Shown: positions 49,222 to 56,917 of the stretch, piece by piece
How the letters are laid out: every line of letters starts with the position of its first letter
Position numbering within the stretch: the stretch's first letter is position 1
DNA from: Rhodobacteraceae bacterium LMO-JJ12
GTDB lineage: Bacteria > Pseudomonadota > Alphaproteobacteria > Rhodobacterales > Rhodobacteraceae
NCBI GenBank assembly: GCA_021555075.1
Contig: JAKGBX010000005.1
Location: forward strand, 54,922-118,921
Reading direction: 5' to 3'
DNA length: 64,000 nt
The notes under the pieces: model-generated
Seen by the model: the letters and a program-made list of their open reading frames with translations, nothing else
What the model was told of the DNA's origin: nothing
The model's database searches: none
Translations under genes and position numbers: made by a program

Positions 49222-49608
49222 TCACGCGGTGTCGAGGGCGTCCCGAAGGAGATCGCGGACTTCGCCGGCGACCGCGTCCAGGTCTTGGTTCTGCACCGCC
49301 TGCATCGAAGCGACAGGATCGACCGCGCTGACCTCGGTGTCGCCGTCCAGTTGCCGCAGGATAACATTGCAGGGAAGCATCGCACCGATGCGAGGCTCGA
49401 TCTCGATGGCTTTGTGCGCCATGCCCGGATTACAGGCCCCCAAGATGCGGTAAGGCGGCATGTCCGCATCAAGTTTCTTTTTCATCGTCGCTTTGACGTC
49501 AATCTCAGTCAGAACGCCGAAGCCCTTGTCTGCCAAAGCATCCCGAACACGCATCTCTGCGTCATCGATTTTGGTGTCTTTCAGGACGCGATCATAGGTA
49601 TAGGCCAT
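49222..49608 (-). CDS. DUF302 protein
   Basis: This 128-residue cytoplasmic protein matches DUF302 from end to end. It has an N-terminal strand, the helix AEMRVRDALADKGFGVLTEIDV, and YRILGACNPGMAHKAIEIEPRIGAMLPCNVI with two cysteines. DUF302 genes often accompany copper and thiol-stress genes; the molecular role is unknown. ATG 49608 has AAGGAAAA upstream. It is probably a single-gene unit between lgt and the EF-hand gene. Confidence 0.88.
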   Translation of the reverse strand: MAYTYDRVLKDTKIDDAEMRVRDALADKGFGVLTEIDVKATMKKKLDADMPPYRILGACNPGMAHKAIEIEPRIGAMLPCNVILRQLDGDTEVSAVDPVASMQAVQNQDLDAVAGEVRDLLRDALDTA

Positions 49609-49717
49609 GGGAATTTTCCTTTCCGTGTCTCTATTTGTTGGCATACCGAGGCTAAACGGTTCAGGTCGCGGTTCGGTTCAATGTCCCGACCGCGAATGGT
49701 TTTGGGGTTGTGAGGAC

Positions 49718-49742
49718 GGGTGCCGGAAAAAAACCGGCACCC
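49718..49742 (-). terminator. Hairpin after the EF-hand gene
   Basis: The arms GGGTGCCGG and CCGGCACCC form a perfect 9-bp stem around a 7-base A (T on the minus strand) loop, starting 7 bases beyond the stop codon of the EF-hand gene. There is no T-run after the stem on that strand, so it may act as an mRNA-stabilising or imperfect terminator hairpin. Confidence 0.55.
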
Positions 49743-49748
49743 ATTGGC

Positions 49749-50357
49749 TCAGTTGTCCTGCATCATGGAGCCGTTGCCCATGCCCTGACCGTTGCCAGGC
49801 CGCGCAGGCGCATCTGCCATATTCGACCGCATCATCTGCATCCGCTCCATCCTATCGGCAGGAGCGGCCATCTCTTCCGGCGTCACCGCGCCGTCGCCAT
49901 CGGCATCGAGGTGTTGGAAGCGATCCACCATCATTTCGCGGATCATCGCGCTGTGGAGAGCTTCAAATTCAGTAATCGAGAGGTTTCCATCCCCGTCGCT
50001 GTCAAACTCGGAAAGCTTGGCCTCCAGCTGCGTGCGCATTTCTTCCGGCGTCGTTGTGCCGTCTCCATCAGTGTCGAACATTTGCATCATGCCGCCAGCC
50101 ATGCCTGGGCTCATCATACCACTGCCCATGCCTGCGCCCATCATGCCTGCGCCCATCATGTTTCCGTGCATGCGCTTCATCATGTCCATCATTCCGCCCA
50201 TGTTCCCCATCATACCGGGACCACCGTTCTGCATCATGCCTGGTCCGCTCTGGGCGCCAAATTGTCCCCCACGCCCGTGGTTGGCGTCCGCGAATGCGGC
50301 ACCGCCAAGGGCGGTTGCAGCCAGGGTCATTGCAGCGAGTAAAGTGTTGCGTTTCAT
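49749..50357 (-). CDS. Met-rich EF-hand periplasmic protein
   Basis: This 202-residue protein has a signal peptide ending GGAAFADA. A methionine/glycine-rich segment (about residues 35-92) repeats MM, MGG and MMG units, then three canonical EF-hand loops follow: DTDGDGTTTPEE, DSDGDGNLSITE and DADGDGAVTPEE. Methionine clusters of this kind bind Cu(I) or Ag(I) in periplasmic resistance proteins, and EF hands bind Ca2+. Combining both is unusual. It probably stores or buffers copper. ATG 50357 has GAGGTG upstream. Confidence 0.82.
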   Translation of the reverse strand: MKRNTLLAAMTLAATALGGAAFADANHGRGGQFGAQSGPGMMQNGGPGMMGNMGGMMDMMKRMHGNMMGAGMMGAGMGSGMMSPGMAGGMMQMFDTDGDGTTTPEEMRTQLEAKLSEFDSDGDGNLSITEFEALHSAMIREMMVDRFQHLDADGDGAVTPEEMAAPADRMERMQMMRSNMADAPARPGNGQGMGNGSMMQDN

Positions 50358-50682
50358 TTCGATCACCTCGTGTCAGTGTTGCGATACCCAGCATATGGGG
50401 GGCACCTGCAGATGCGGAATGCCACGCGAGCCGGTGTTTTGTATCGCGAGGTCACAAAGGCGGGGTCTGTTACAAATTGCGACAAATCAATTCGGGGCGA
50501 ACGCTCCTCTTCATCTGAAACATGCGATATCCAGAAAAAAAGGTGTCGAGGATCCGTATACCAACCGAAACCGAACCCATGTTTCGGTAGAGGTGAAATC
50601 CGGAAGAGTTGATGTCGAGATTGCTAGAGGCCCTGAATATCCCGAAAATTCAATCATTCAACTCATGGCAGGAGGCTGCAAG
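50358..50682. other. Intergenic region with possible response-regulator site
   Basis: No gene is supported. The segment GTTACAAATTGCGACAAATC (50469-50488) has two ACAAAT units spaced 10 bp apart, like OmpR-family tandem boxes. A related GATTTGTAAC occurs at 52692-52701, upstream of the second dsbB. The region is moderately AT-rich and separates divergent genes. Confidence 0.35.
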
Positions 50683-51312
50683 GTGCGCTTTTCCAATCGC
50701 ATTTTCTCAGTTCTAACCGTGGTGATTTTGGCGGGGTGCGGTGCAGGAAACGACATGCGCCCTGATGCTTCAGCCGAAGTCATCAGTAGTGCATCCTACC
50801 GTCACGACGGACCGGCCGCGCTGACGCTGTACACCATGATCAGCAACAGATCCGGGGCGGGTGCGCATAGCAGCGTCATGATCAATGGGTCGCAGCGCGT
50901 TATCTTCGATCCGGCAGGAACGGTCCGGCTGAGCGCGGTACCGGAACGGGGAGATGTGCTTTATGGCATTACTCCACAAGTGGCCGATTTTTACGCACGG
51001 GCTCATGCACGGGAGACCTACCACGTCGTCATACAAGAGATCGATGTGTCCCCCGAAGTCGCGGAGCAGGCCTTGCGGCTTGCAATTGCCAGCGGCCCAG
51101 CCGCTTCCGGTTTTTGTAGTGCCAGTACCTCCGCGGTACTCAGACAATTACCAGGATTTGAATCCATCGGACGCACATTTTTTCCAAAGCGCCTGATGGC
51201 GGATTTTGGCAAGTTGCCGGGCGTGCGAACCACAAAGCTGTTCGAGAACGATGAGGACGACAAATCCGTAGCGATCGCACAGTTCGAAAGTTCACTTGCG
51301 ACACAGCCGTGA
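50683..51312 (+). CDS. Lipoprotein of unknown function
   Basis: This 209-residue protein has a lipoprotein signal with lipobox LAGC (SVLTVVILAGCGAG). The mature part shows a strand-rich core (ALTLYTMISNRSGAGAHSSVMINGSQRVIFDPAG). SGFCSASTSAVLRQLPGF then resembles the active-site area of DUF4105/NlpC-like proteins, where a fatty-acid- or peptidoglycan-linked role has been suggested. I cannot assign a function. GTG 50683 has GGAGG about 7 bases upstream. It stands alone between two copper-stress genes. Confidence 0.7.
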   Translation: MRFSNRIFSVLTVVILAGCGAGNDMRPDASAEVISSASYRHDGPAALTLYTMISNRSGAGAHSSVMINGSQRVIFDPAGTVRLSAVPERGDVLYGITPQVADFYARAHARETYHVVIQEIDVSPEVAEQALRLAIASGPAASGFCSASTSAVLRQLPGFESIGRTFFPKRLMADFGKLPGVRTTKLFENDEDDKSVAIAQFESSLATQP

Positions 51313-51388
51313 GTGTTCGTCCAACAATTCATTGGAAGATGTCCCTGCACGACGCAGTCCTCGGCGTGTGAGCCAAAGATGCAATAGG

Positions 51389-52054
51389 TTAGCTTCGAGC
51401 GGTAACGCTGTCTTCGGCCGAGTAAAGAAACGCCGTCGATCCGACAGCGACATTCGGATAGAGATCATTGATGTGGGCCATCACCATGCGCACGCATCCC
51501 GAACTGGCCCGGCCGCCAATGCTGCGAGGGCTCGGCGTTCCGTGAATTCGAAGGTACGTATCCCGATCTCCGACGAATAGATACAAAGCCCTGCTGCCCA
51601 AGGCATTGTTGGAGCCGGGCTCCATACCGTCGGCAAACCGCTCGTAAGCCTCCGGATCGCGTTCGATCATCGACTGCGTTGGCGTCCAGTGCGGCCATTC
51701 GACCTTTCGGCGGATCGTATAGGTGCCGGGTTCATAGAGATCGCCCTTGGCAATCGCCACCCCGTATCGCATCGCGGTGCCACCCTCCTCGATATGGTAC
51801 AGATAGCGCGCGATCGCATCGACGTGAATGTCACCCGGGCGCAAACCTTCATTCGCCAACACGCGTTGCGGCAGCAGCCTGGGATGCAGCCCCCATGGGT
51901 TGGTTGTTGCCGGGTCATAGTTGGCGGGCGTGACCTGCGCATCCCAAGCTGCTTTTTCGGCTGTTGTCGGCCAGGTCTTTGCGAACGCGGGTGAACTCAG
52001 AGACGCTGAAAACAGCGAACCGGAGAGTGCAAGAAAGTGTCGTCTTGTAACCAT
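51389..52054 (-). CDS. L,D-transpeptidase (copy 2)
   Basis: This 221-residue exported YkuD enzyme closely matches copy 1 at 41936-42601 along its whole length, with the same length and ending. The catalytic motif HGTPSPRSIGGRASSGCVRM is intact. The signal peptides differ most (TRRHFLALSGSLFSASL here). It lies just downstream of dsbB and a multicopper oxidase gene. Two nearly identical copies 9 kb apart point to duplication within the island or to separate acquisition of related modules. Confidence 0.9.
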   Translation of the reverse strand: MVTRRHFLALSGSLFSASLSSPAFAKTWPTTAEKAAWDAQVTPANYDPATTNPWGLHPRLLPQRVLANEGLRPGDIHVDAIARYLYHIEEGGTAMRYGVAIAKGDLYEPGTYTIRRKVEWPHWTPTQSMIERDPEAYERFADGMEPGSNNALGSRALYLFVGDRDTYLRIHGTPSPRSIGGRASSGCVRMVMAHINDLYPNVAVGSTAFLYSAEDSVTARS

Positions 52055-52096
52055 GAAACGAAGCCCTATGTTTGTTTACGATGAATGCGGGACGAT

Positions 52097-52609
52097 TCAA
52101 GAAACGTCCGCGACCCCATGCCACCGAACCTTTTGATGTCTTGCGATCGCGACCAACCAGAGGCAAGCAAGGACACCGCTCAGGATCGCGTTCCAACTCG
52201 CCATGGACAACGTCAGAAATTCCCAGACAACCTCATCGCACAGAACAAGAGTGGACGCATTTGAACTGGCAGAGGGCAGCAATTCCGATACCGACATTTG
52301 GGAGACATCGAGGCCGGATCCCGTGCAAGAAGTCGGTCCCTCCCACCAGCCGCGCTCGACACCGGTATGAAACACTCCCAACGCGGATGTGCTGAGTGCC
52401 GACAGGGCACCGATTATCAGGATTGGCAAAATCGGCAGAGCAAAGAGCAACATAGCGCCCGTTCCAATGGCGATTGCGTGTGGGTAGCGTTGCCAGATGC
52501 ACATTGCGCACGGCGCGTAGCCAAGAGCCTGGAAAACGAAGGCCCCTAACAGCAAGGCGGCTGATCCTGCCGCCGCAGTCATGCCGAGAGATTTTGGTGT
52601 CAGGGTCAA
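52097..52609 (-). CDS. dsbB: DsbB-type disulfide oxidoreductase (copy 2)
   Basis: This 170-residue membrane protein has four helices, the redox pair in GYAPCAMCIWQRYPH and a second pair in the periplasmic loop (TSCTGSGLD and LVLCDEVVW). It is more like canonical DsbB than the copy at 31102. The partner thiol protein may be the DsbA at 59824-60555. It is preceded by the multicopper oxidase gene and followed by L,D-transpeptidase copy 2. Confidence 0.88.
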   Translation of the reverse strand: MTLTPKSLGMTAAAGSAALLLGAFVFQALGYAPCAMCIWQRYPHAIAIGTGAMLLFALPILPILIIGALSALSTSALGVFHTGVERGWWEGPTSCTGSGLDVSQMSVSELLPSASSNASTLVLCDEVVWEFLTLSMASWNAILSGVLACLWLVAIARHQKVRWHGVADVS

Positions 52610-52722
52610 TGAACGCTCCCGTTGGCAATCGATGGACCTGTTTCTCGCTTGTCAGGTTACGTAAACGGCAGAAGGGCTGTTATCATTCAGAGATTTGTAA
52701 CGGTATGTATCCGTCGCGACCC

Positions 52723-54027
52723 TCAGCCGACTCTGATCCACGTTGCCATACCGTCGGCTTGATGGCTCAACATGTGGCAATGAAGCATCCAGGATCCCGG
52801 ATTGTCCAGGACGACGAGAATATCCCGCGTCTCGCCGGTATCCAGATAGGTCGAGTCCCGGTATGGACCGGCTTCACCCGCCGCATCGAGTTCCCAGAAA
52901 TGGTGGCCATGCAGATGCATGACGTGTGGAAATCCGGTTTCGTTGCGGATCGAAATGCGCGCGGTCGTCCCCTGCGCGACAGATAGGAAAGGGGTTCGAG
53001 GCAGGCCCGATACGTCATTGAGCGCCCACGTCCCTGTGCCGTTGTGGGACGCGCTTCCCGCACCTCCCTGAAGCACCAGCTCCGCGGTTTGGCCGGGGTC
53101 TTGCGGGGCGGGCATTCGGTTGGCGGGCAACGCGGTGATGGGCGCTTTCGCAGGCTCACGAGAGCCGGAAACAGCGATTTCGCCAAGGCTCAACGTCCGC
53201 TCTCCAAAGCTGTCGTCAAATCTAATAGGCCCGGTCGCATCACCAATCACATCGCATCTTTGCCCCGGAGCTAGGAGGATGGGTTCGAGTGTCTGTGGCT
53301 GCGCCAGGGGCATACCATCCAGTGCAACGATCTTGCCTGCCAGACCGTCCAGCCCGACACGGTAAACCCTGTCGATAGAGGGATTTATCAGGCGCAAGCG
53401 CAGGCGGTCGCCTTGTCTCACATTCTTGCTGGTTCCATTGGAAACAAGCGCCGTGACCGTATTGCCGATACGGCCCTCGGTCGCGAAATGAGCCGGGTTG
53501 AACCCTTCGTCGTACTGTCCGGACTGATCCAACAAGACATCGAAGAACTGAACAACGATGTCATGGTCGACAGCCGGCGCATTTTGCTCCTCGACGATGA
53601 AGGCGCCGAAAAGACCGCGGCTGACCTGATCGTAAGACAGGTAATGCGAGTGATACCAATACGTGCCGGCATCCGGGACGCCGAATTGATAACGATACGA
53701 GTCGCCCGGAATGACCACATCCTGAGTGAGGACGTTGACACCATCCATCCGATTTGGAACCCGCAACCCATGCCAGTGAACGAGAGCGCCCTCCTCCAAT
53801 CGGTTATCGAGGGTGATGCGGGCGGTTTGTCCTTGTCGCATTCTGACTTCTGGGCCCGGCAGACCACCGTTGAAGCCCAACATCGACACGTCGTACCCAG
53901 CAAGGTGCGCCTTGATCGATTGGGGCGCGAGGATCAACTCGTGTGTCGCTGCTGGCAAGCGGGTACCAGCCAGCGCAACGGTCATCCCGCCAAGGAAAGA
54001 CCTCCGGCTCAAAGACAATTCCGTCAC
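52723..54027 (-). CDS. Tat-exported multicopper oxidase (copy 1)
   Basis: This 434-residue laccase-type oxidase probably oxidises Cu(I) to the less toxic Cu(II) in the periplasm. It has a Tat signal (SRRSFLGG) and all four copper-ligand blocks: HWHG (near residue 85), WYHSHYLS, HLHGHHF and HCHMLSHQADGM. It lacks a methionine-rich insert. GTG 54027 is the longest start; TTG 54018, with GAGGTGA just upstream, is a good alternative. A second oxidase is at 61036-62430. Confidence 0.9.
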   Translation of the reverse strand: MTELSLSRRSFLGGMTVALAGTRLPAATHELILAPQSIKAHLAGYDVSMLGFNGGLPGPEVRMRQGQTARITLDNRLEEGALVHWHGLRVPNRMDGVNVLTQDVVIPGDSYRYQFGVPDAGTYWYHSHYLSYDQVSRGLFGAFIVEEQNAPAVDHDIVVQFFDVLLDQSGQYDEGFNPAHFATEGRIGNTVTALVSNGTSKNVRQGDRLRLRLINPSIDRVYRVGLDGLAGKIVALDGMPLAQPQTLEPILLAPGQRCDVIGDATGPIRFDDSFGERTLSLGEIAVSGSREPAKAPITALPANRMPAPQDPGQTAELVLQGGAGSASHNGTGTWALNDVSGLPRTPFLSVAQGTTARISIRNETGFPHVMHLHGHHFWELDAAGEAGPYRDSTYLDTGETRDILVVLDNPGSWMLHCHMLSHQADGMATWIRVG

Positions 54028-54110
54028 CTCATGAATGATAGACTGGCTTTCGCCAACTGCCGCACTTGTGCCATTTCCGGAAGAGGAACTTCAAGGCGAC
54101 AGAACACTCC

Positions 54111-54692
54111 TCACGCCGTTGTCACTTTGGGATACAGGAAGACGCGGGCGCCGATTTCAACGCGTTCGTACAGATCCTTCACATGTTCATTCGTCAACCG
54201 CGCGCATCCATTCGACACGGCAGACCCAATTGTCTCCGGGGCGTTCGTTCCATGAATGCGAAGATAGGTATCGCGTCCCTCGGCATCGTAGAGATAGAGC
54301 GCGCGGGCCCCGAGCGGGTTGTTTGGCCCGCCTTTCAGTCCATCCTTGTACTTTGCGTATTTGCGTGGCTCGCGCCGGATCATGGCGTTCGTTGGCCGCC
54401 ACCATGGCCATTTGGCCTTGCGCGCTACCGTGAACTCTCCGGGTTCGTACAAACCTTTGCGCCCTACCCCGACCCCGTAGCGGATCGCCATCCCGTCCTC
54501 GAGCATGAAATAAAGGAAAAAATCGTCGGGAACGACGTGGACATCGCCTTTAACCCAGTCACCACGACGGGTGTTTACCAATTGTGGTTCAAACCGTTCG
54601 GGCAATTTGACTTTGTGGGCCCAGGCAGTTGTGGGCAGAAAGCAACCCATCGCTCCGGCACAAATCAATTCTCGTCTCGTGAAATTCTGCAT
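54111..54692 (-). CDS. L,D-transpeptidase (copy 3, divergent)
   Basis: This 193-residue exported YkuD enzyme has a signal peptide after TRRELI and the catalytic motif RIHGTNAPETIGSAVSNGCARL with histidine and cysteine. It is clearly distinct from copies 1 and 2. ATG 54692 has GAGGAG 8 bases upstream. It is the gene before the multicopper oxidase on the same strand, so the two may be co-transcribed. Confidence 0.88.
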   Translation of the reverse strand: MQNFTRRELICAGAMGCFLPTTAWAHKVKLPERFEPQLVNTRRGDWVKGDVHVVPDDFFLYFMLEDGMAIRYGVGVGRKGLYEPGEFTVARKAKWPWWRPTNAMIRREPRKYAKYKDGLKGGPNNPLGARALYLYDAEGRDTYLRIHGTNAPETIGSAVSNGCARLTNEHVKDLYERVEIGARVFLYPKVTTA

Positions 54693-54809
54693 GGCGCGAT
54701 CTCCTCGGACCCATGAAAATTCAGTGCGCGTCAGGGGCAAAGAAAAGAAGCCGTGAACCGGGGCAAACGACGCGCCTTTGTTGCCTTGAAACTACGAAAA
54801 TTCGTGCTT

Positions 54810-54840
54810 TTGGAACTCTCCAGCGCTGGAATGTTGTTGT
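54810..54840 (+). promoter_or_regulatory. Possible CueR-type promoter of the DUF305 operon
   Basis: TTGGAA (54810-54815) is followed, 19 bases later, by TGTTGT. The spacer carries the perfect palindrome TCCAGCGCTGGA (54819-54830), similar to the halves in the copA and copZ promoters (CTTCCAG and CTGGAAG). The -10 is weak, as expected for MerR-type promoters. Confidence 0.45.
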
Positions 54841-54871
54841 TTTACAGAGAACTGCAAGGAGGTGACTGGAA

Positions 54872-55708
54872 ATGCACTACTCACGATTCTTTATGATGAT
54901 CGGAACATCGACCGTGGTCATGTTCGTTCTGATGTACCTGAACACCTATCTTTGGGGCCATATCTTCTTTTCGGAGACACGCCTTTACATGGCCATCCTG
55001 ATGGGGGCGACCATGGCCGTGATCATGTTGGCGTACATGTTGTCCATGTATCAGAACACCAAAGCCAACATCGCGATTTTCGTTGGCGCAATAGTCCTTT
55101 TCGCGGCGAGCCTCTGGCTGGTTCGCGGGCAATTCACGGTGCAGGACAGGTCCTACATGCGCGCCATGATCCCGCACCACTCGATCGCCATCATGACGTC
55201 GACTCGTGCCGAGATCACCGACCCGCGCGTCCGGGGGCTCGCAGACGACATTATCTATGCGCAGGACAAGGAAATCGCCGAAATGCGCTACCTTATTGCT
55301 GACATTGGAGCAAACGGCGAAGCATCGGCCACGCGAAGCGAAACGCCGGCGCAGGTTGTGGATGCGCAACAGGCGCTTCAAACGGAGGTCGTGTCGAAGG
55401 TCGATCCTGAGTTTCTGACGGAAGACGAAATCGCTGCGGTGTTCCCGAATGGCGGAAATTGCCGCTTTGCTTACACCTCGGACAGTCCGGCTGTACTGGT
55501 GACTGGTGAAACCGGCGAAGGGTCTGCAGCCGCAATGAAGATCAGCGGTGATCTGGTGCGCCTGAATGCGCAGGGCGAAAATGCATTTTCTGAAGGCCCG
55601 CTGTCGGCCGAGATCGCAGAGACGAACGGTGACCTGACCGATCTGATCGTCAGCGCGGGAACCGACTACGAAGCCGGGTTCCGTGGTCAACTTACGTGCA
55701 GCGGATAA
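54872..55708 (+). CDS. DUF305 membrane-anchored protein
   Basis: This 278-residue protein has three N-terminal membrane helices (about residues 5-25, 38-60 and 65-85). A DUF305 segment follows with MRAMIPHHSIAIMTSTRAEITDP (paired histidines and methionines) and QDKEIAEMRYLI, and then a C-terminal beta-rich domain of about 120 residues. DUF305 proteins accompany copper resistance and may bind copper through the HH and M residues. It has a near-perfect AAGGAGGTGA ribosome-binding site and is followed by the glutaredoxin-MauE gene. Confidence 0.85.
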   Translation: MHYSRFFMMIGTSTVVMFVLMYLNTYLWGHIFFSETRLYMAILMGATMAVIMLAYMLSMYQNTKANIAIFVGAIVLFAASLWLVRGQFTVQDRSYMRAMIPHHSIAIMTSTRAEITDPRVRGLADDIIYAQDKEIAEMRYLIADIGANGEASATRSETPAQVVDAQQALQTEVVSKVDPEFLTEDEIAAVFPNGGNCRFAYTSDSPAVLVTGETGEGSAAAMKISGDLVRLNAQGENAFSEGPLSAEIAETNGDLTDLIVSAGTDYEAGFRGQLTCSG

Positions 55709-55720
55709 GGAGGAAAGGAC

Positions 55721-56485
55721 ATGCCCCGCGACACAGACAGCAAATCCGCGCAGCTTTATCGCATGGTCATGCCGGGCCATGTCTGCCCCTACGGTCTGAA
55801 ATCGAAAGACCTGCTGGAGCGGCAAGGCTTCGAGGTGGAAGACCATCCGCTTGACACCCGTGAAGACACCGATGCTTTCATGGAGAAGCACGGGGTCGAG
55901 ACGACGCCGCAGACTTTCATCGGGGACGAACGGATCGGCGGTTACGATGATCTCAGGGTGTTTTTCGACATTGACCCACCCGAGGAAGAGCAAAGCGACA
56001 CGACCTACCAGCCGGTCATCGCGATCTTTTCTGTCGCCGCGCTGTTGGCATTGGGCCTGTCTTGGCACCAGTACGGGTCGGTCCTTACCTTGCGGGGGTT
56101 CGAATGGTTCATTTCGCTGTCCATGACCATTCTCGCGATCCAGAAATTGCAGGATGTCGAAGGGTTTTCGACGATGTTCCTCAACTACGATCTGCTGGCG
56201 CGCAAATGGGTGCGATACGGCAAGGTCTACCCGTTCGGCGAAGCGTTGGCAGGTATCCTGATGACTGCCGGCGCGCTGCTGTGGCTCTCGGCTCCGGTTG
56301 CCTTGTTTATCGGCACGGTAGGCGCTGTCAGCGTGTTCAAGGCTGTTTATATCGACAAGAGAGAGCTGAAATGCGCCTGCGTCGGCGGTGACAGTTCCGT
56401 CCCGCTGGGGTTCATTTCGCTGACGGAAAACCTGATGATGATCTTCATGGGTATCTGGATGCCGGTCCGCGCGATCTGGTTCTGA
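55721..56485 (+). CDS. Glutaredoxin-MauE fusion protein
   Basis: This 254-residue protein fuses an N-terminal glutaredoxin domain (redox motif GHVCPYGLKSKDLLERQGF, then VETTPQTFIGDERIGGYDDL) to a four-helix MauE/DoxX-like membrane domain with the LKCACVGGDSSVPLGFISLTE signature. MauE-type proteins help form disulfides or thiol transfer across the membrane. Together with DUF305, it suggests thiol and copper delivery. ATG 55721 is preceded by AAGGAGGAA. It is the last gene of the unit. Confidence 0.88.
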   Translation: MPRDTDSKSAQLYRMVMPGHVCPYGLKSKDLLERQGFEVEDHPLDTREDTDAFMEKHGVETTPQTFIGDERIGGYDDLRVFFDIDPPEEEQSDTTYQPVIAIFSVAALLALGLSWHQYGSVLTLRGFEWFISLSMTILAIQKLQDVEGFSTMFLNYDLLARKWVRYGKVYPFGEALAGILMTAGALLWLSAPVALFIGTVGAVSVFKAVYIDKRELKCACVGGDSSVPLGFISLTENLMMIFMGIWMPVRAIWF

Positions 56486-56506
56486 GGTACAGCCCCTTCT
56501 TGCCTG

Positions 56507-56905
56507 TCACTTGGCCAACCGCTCCGGCGACAGATCCTCGATGATGGGGCAGTCGGGCCGGTGATCCCCGGCACATTTTTCCACCAGTTCGGCGAGCGTC
56601 GCGCGCATGGATTGCAGTTTCGCGATCTTTTCCTCGATCTGGCGCAGATGGTCTTCCGCAACCGCCTTCACTTGCATGCTTTCGCGGTTTTCATCCTCGT
56701 AGAGCGACAGGAGCGTCCTGCAATCTTCGATGGTGAACCCCAAGGCCCGTGCGCGACCGAGAAACGCCAGCTTGTGAACGTGGTTCTCGGTGAACGCGCG
56801 ATAGCCGTTCTCGCTACGGTTCGGGCGGATCAGACCGATGTCCTCGTAGTAGCGGATCGTCTTGGCGGGCACACCCGATTGTCGGGCAACGTCTCCGATG
56901 TTCAT
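56507..56905 (-). CDS. cueR: CueR-like Cu(I)-responsive MerR regulator
   Basis: This 132-residue activator has the MerR winged helix (IGDVARQSGVPAKTIRYYEDIGL) and a dimerisation helix. The CueR-type metal loop has C near residue 112 and C near 119 (CAGDHRPDCPIIE), the two-cysteine Cu(I)/Ag(I) site. It would activate the promoters of copA (59459), copZ (59518) and probably the CPMHP ATPase (48147). GGAGG precedes ATG 56905. It is transcribed in the same direction as copA, directly downstream. Confidence 0.92.
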   Translation of the reverse strand: MNIGDVARQSGVPAKTIRYYEDIGLIRPNRSENGYRAFTENHVHKLAFLGRARALGFTIEDCRTLLSLYEDENRESMQVKAVAEDHLRQIEEKIAKLQSMRATLAELVEKCAGDHRPDCPIIEDLSPERLAK

Positions 56906-56917
56906 GTCGGACCTCCG

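Noticed and set aside
54881..56068. A 395-codon minus-strand frame across the DUF305 and glutaredoxin-MauE genes
   Set aside because: It is antisense to two genes with strong ribosome-binding sites and recognisable domains.
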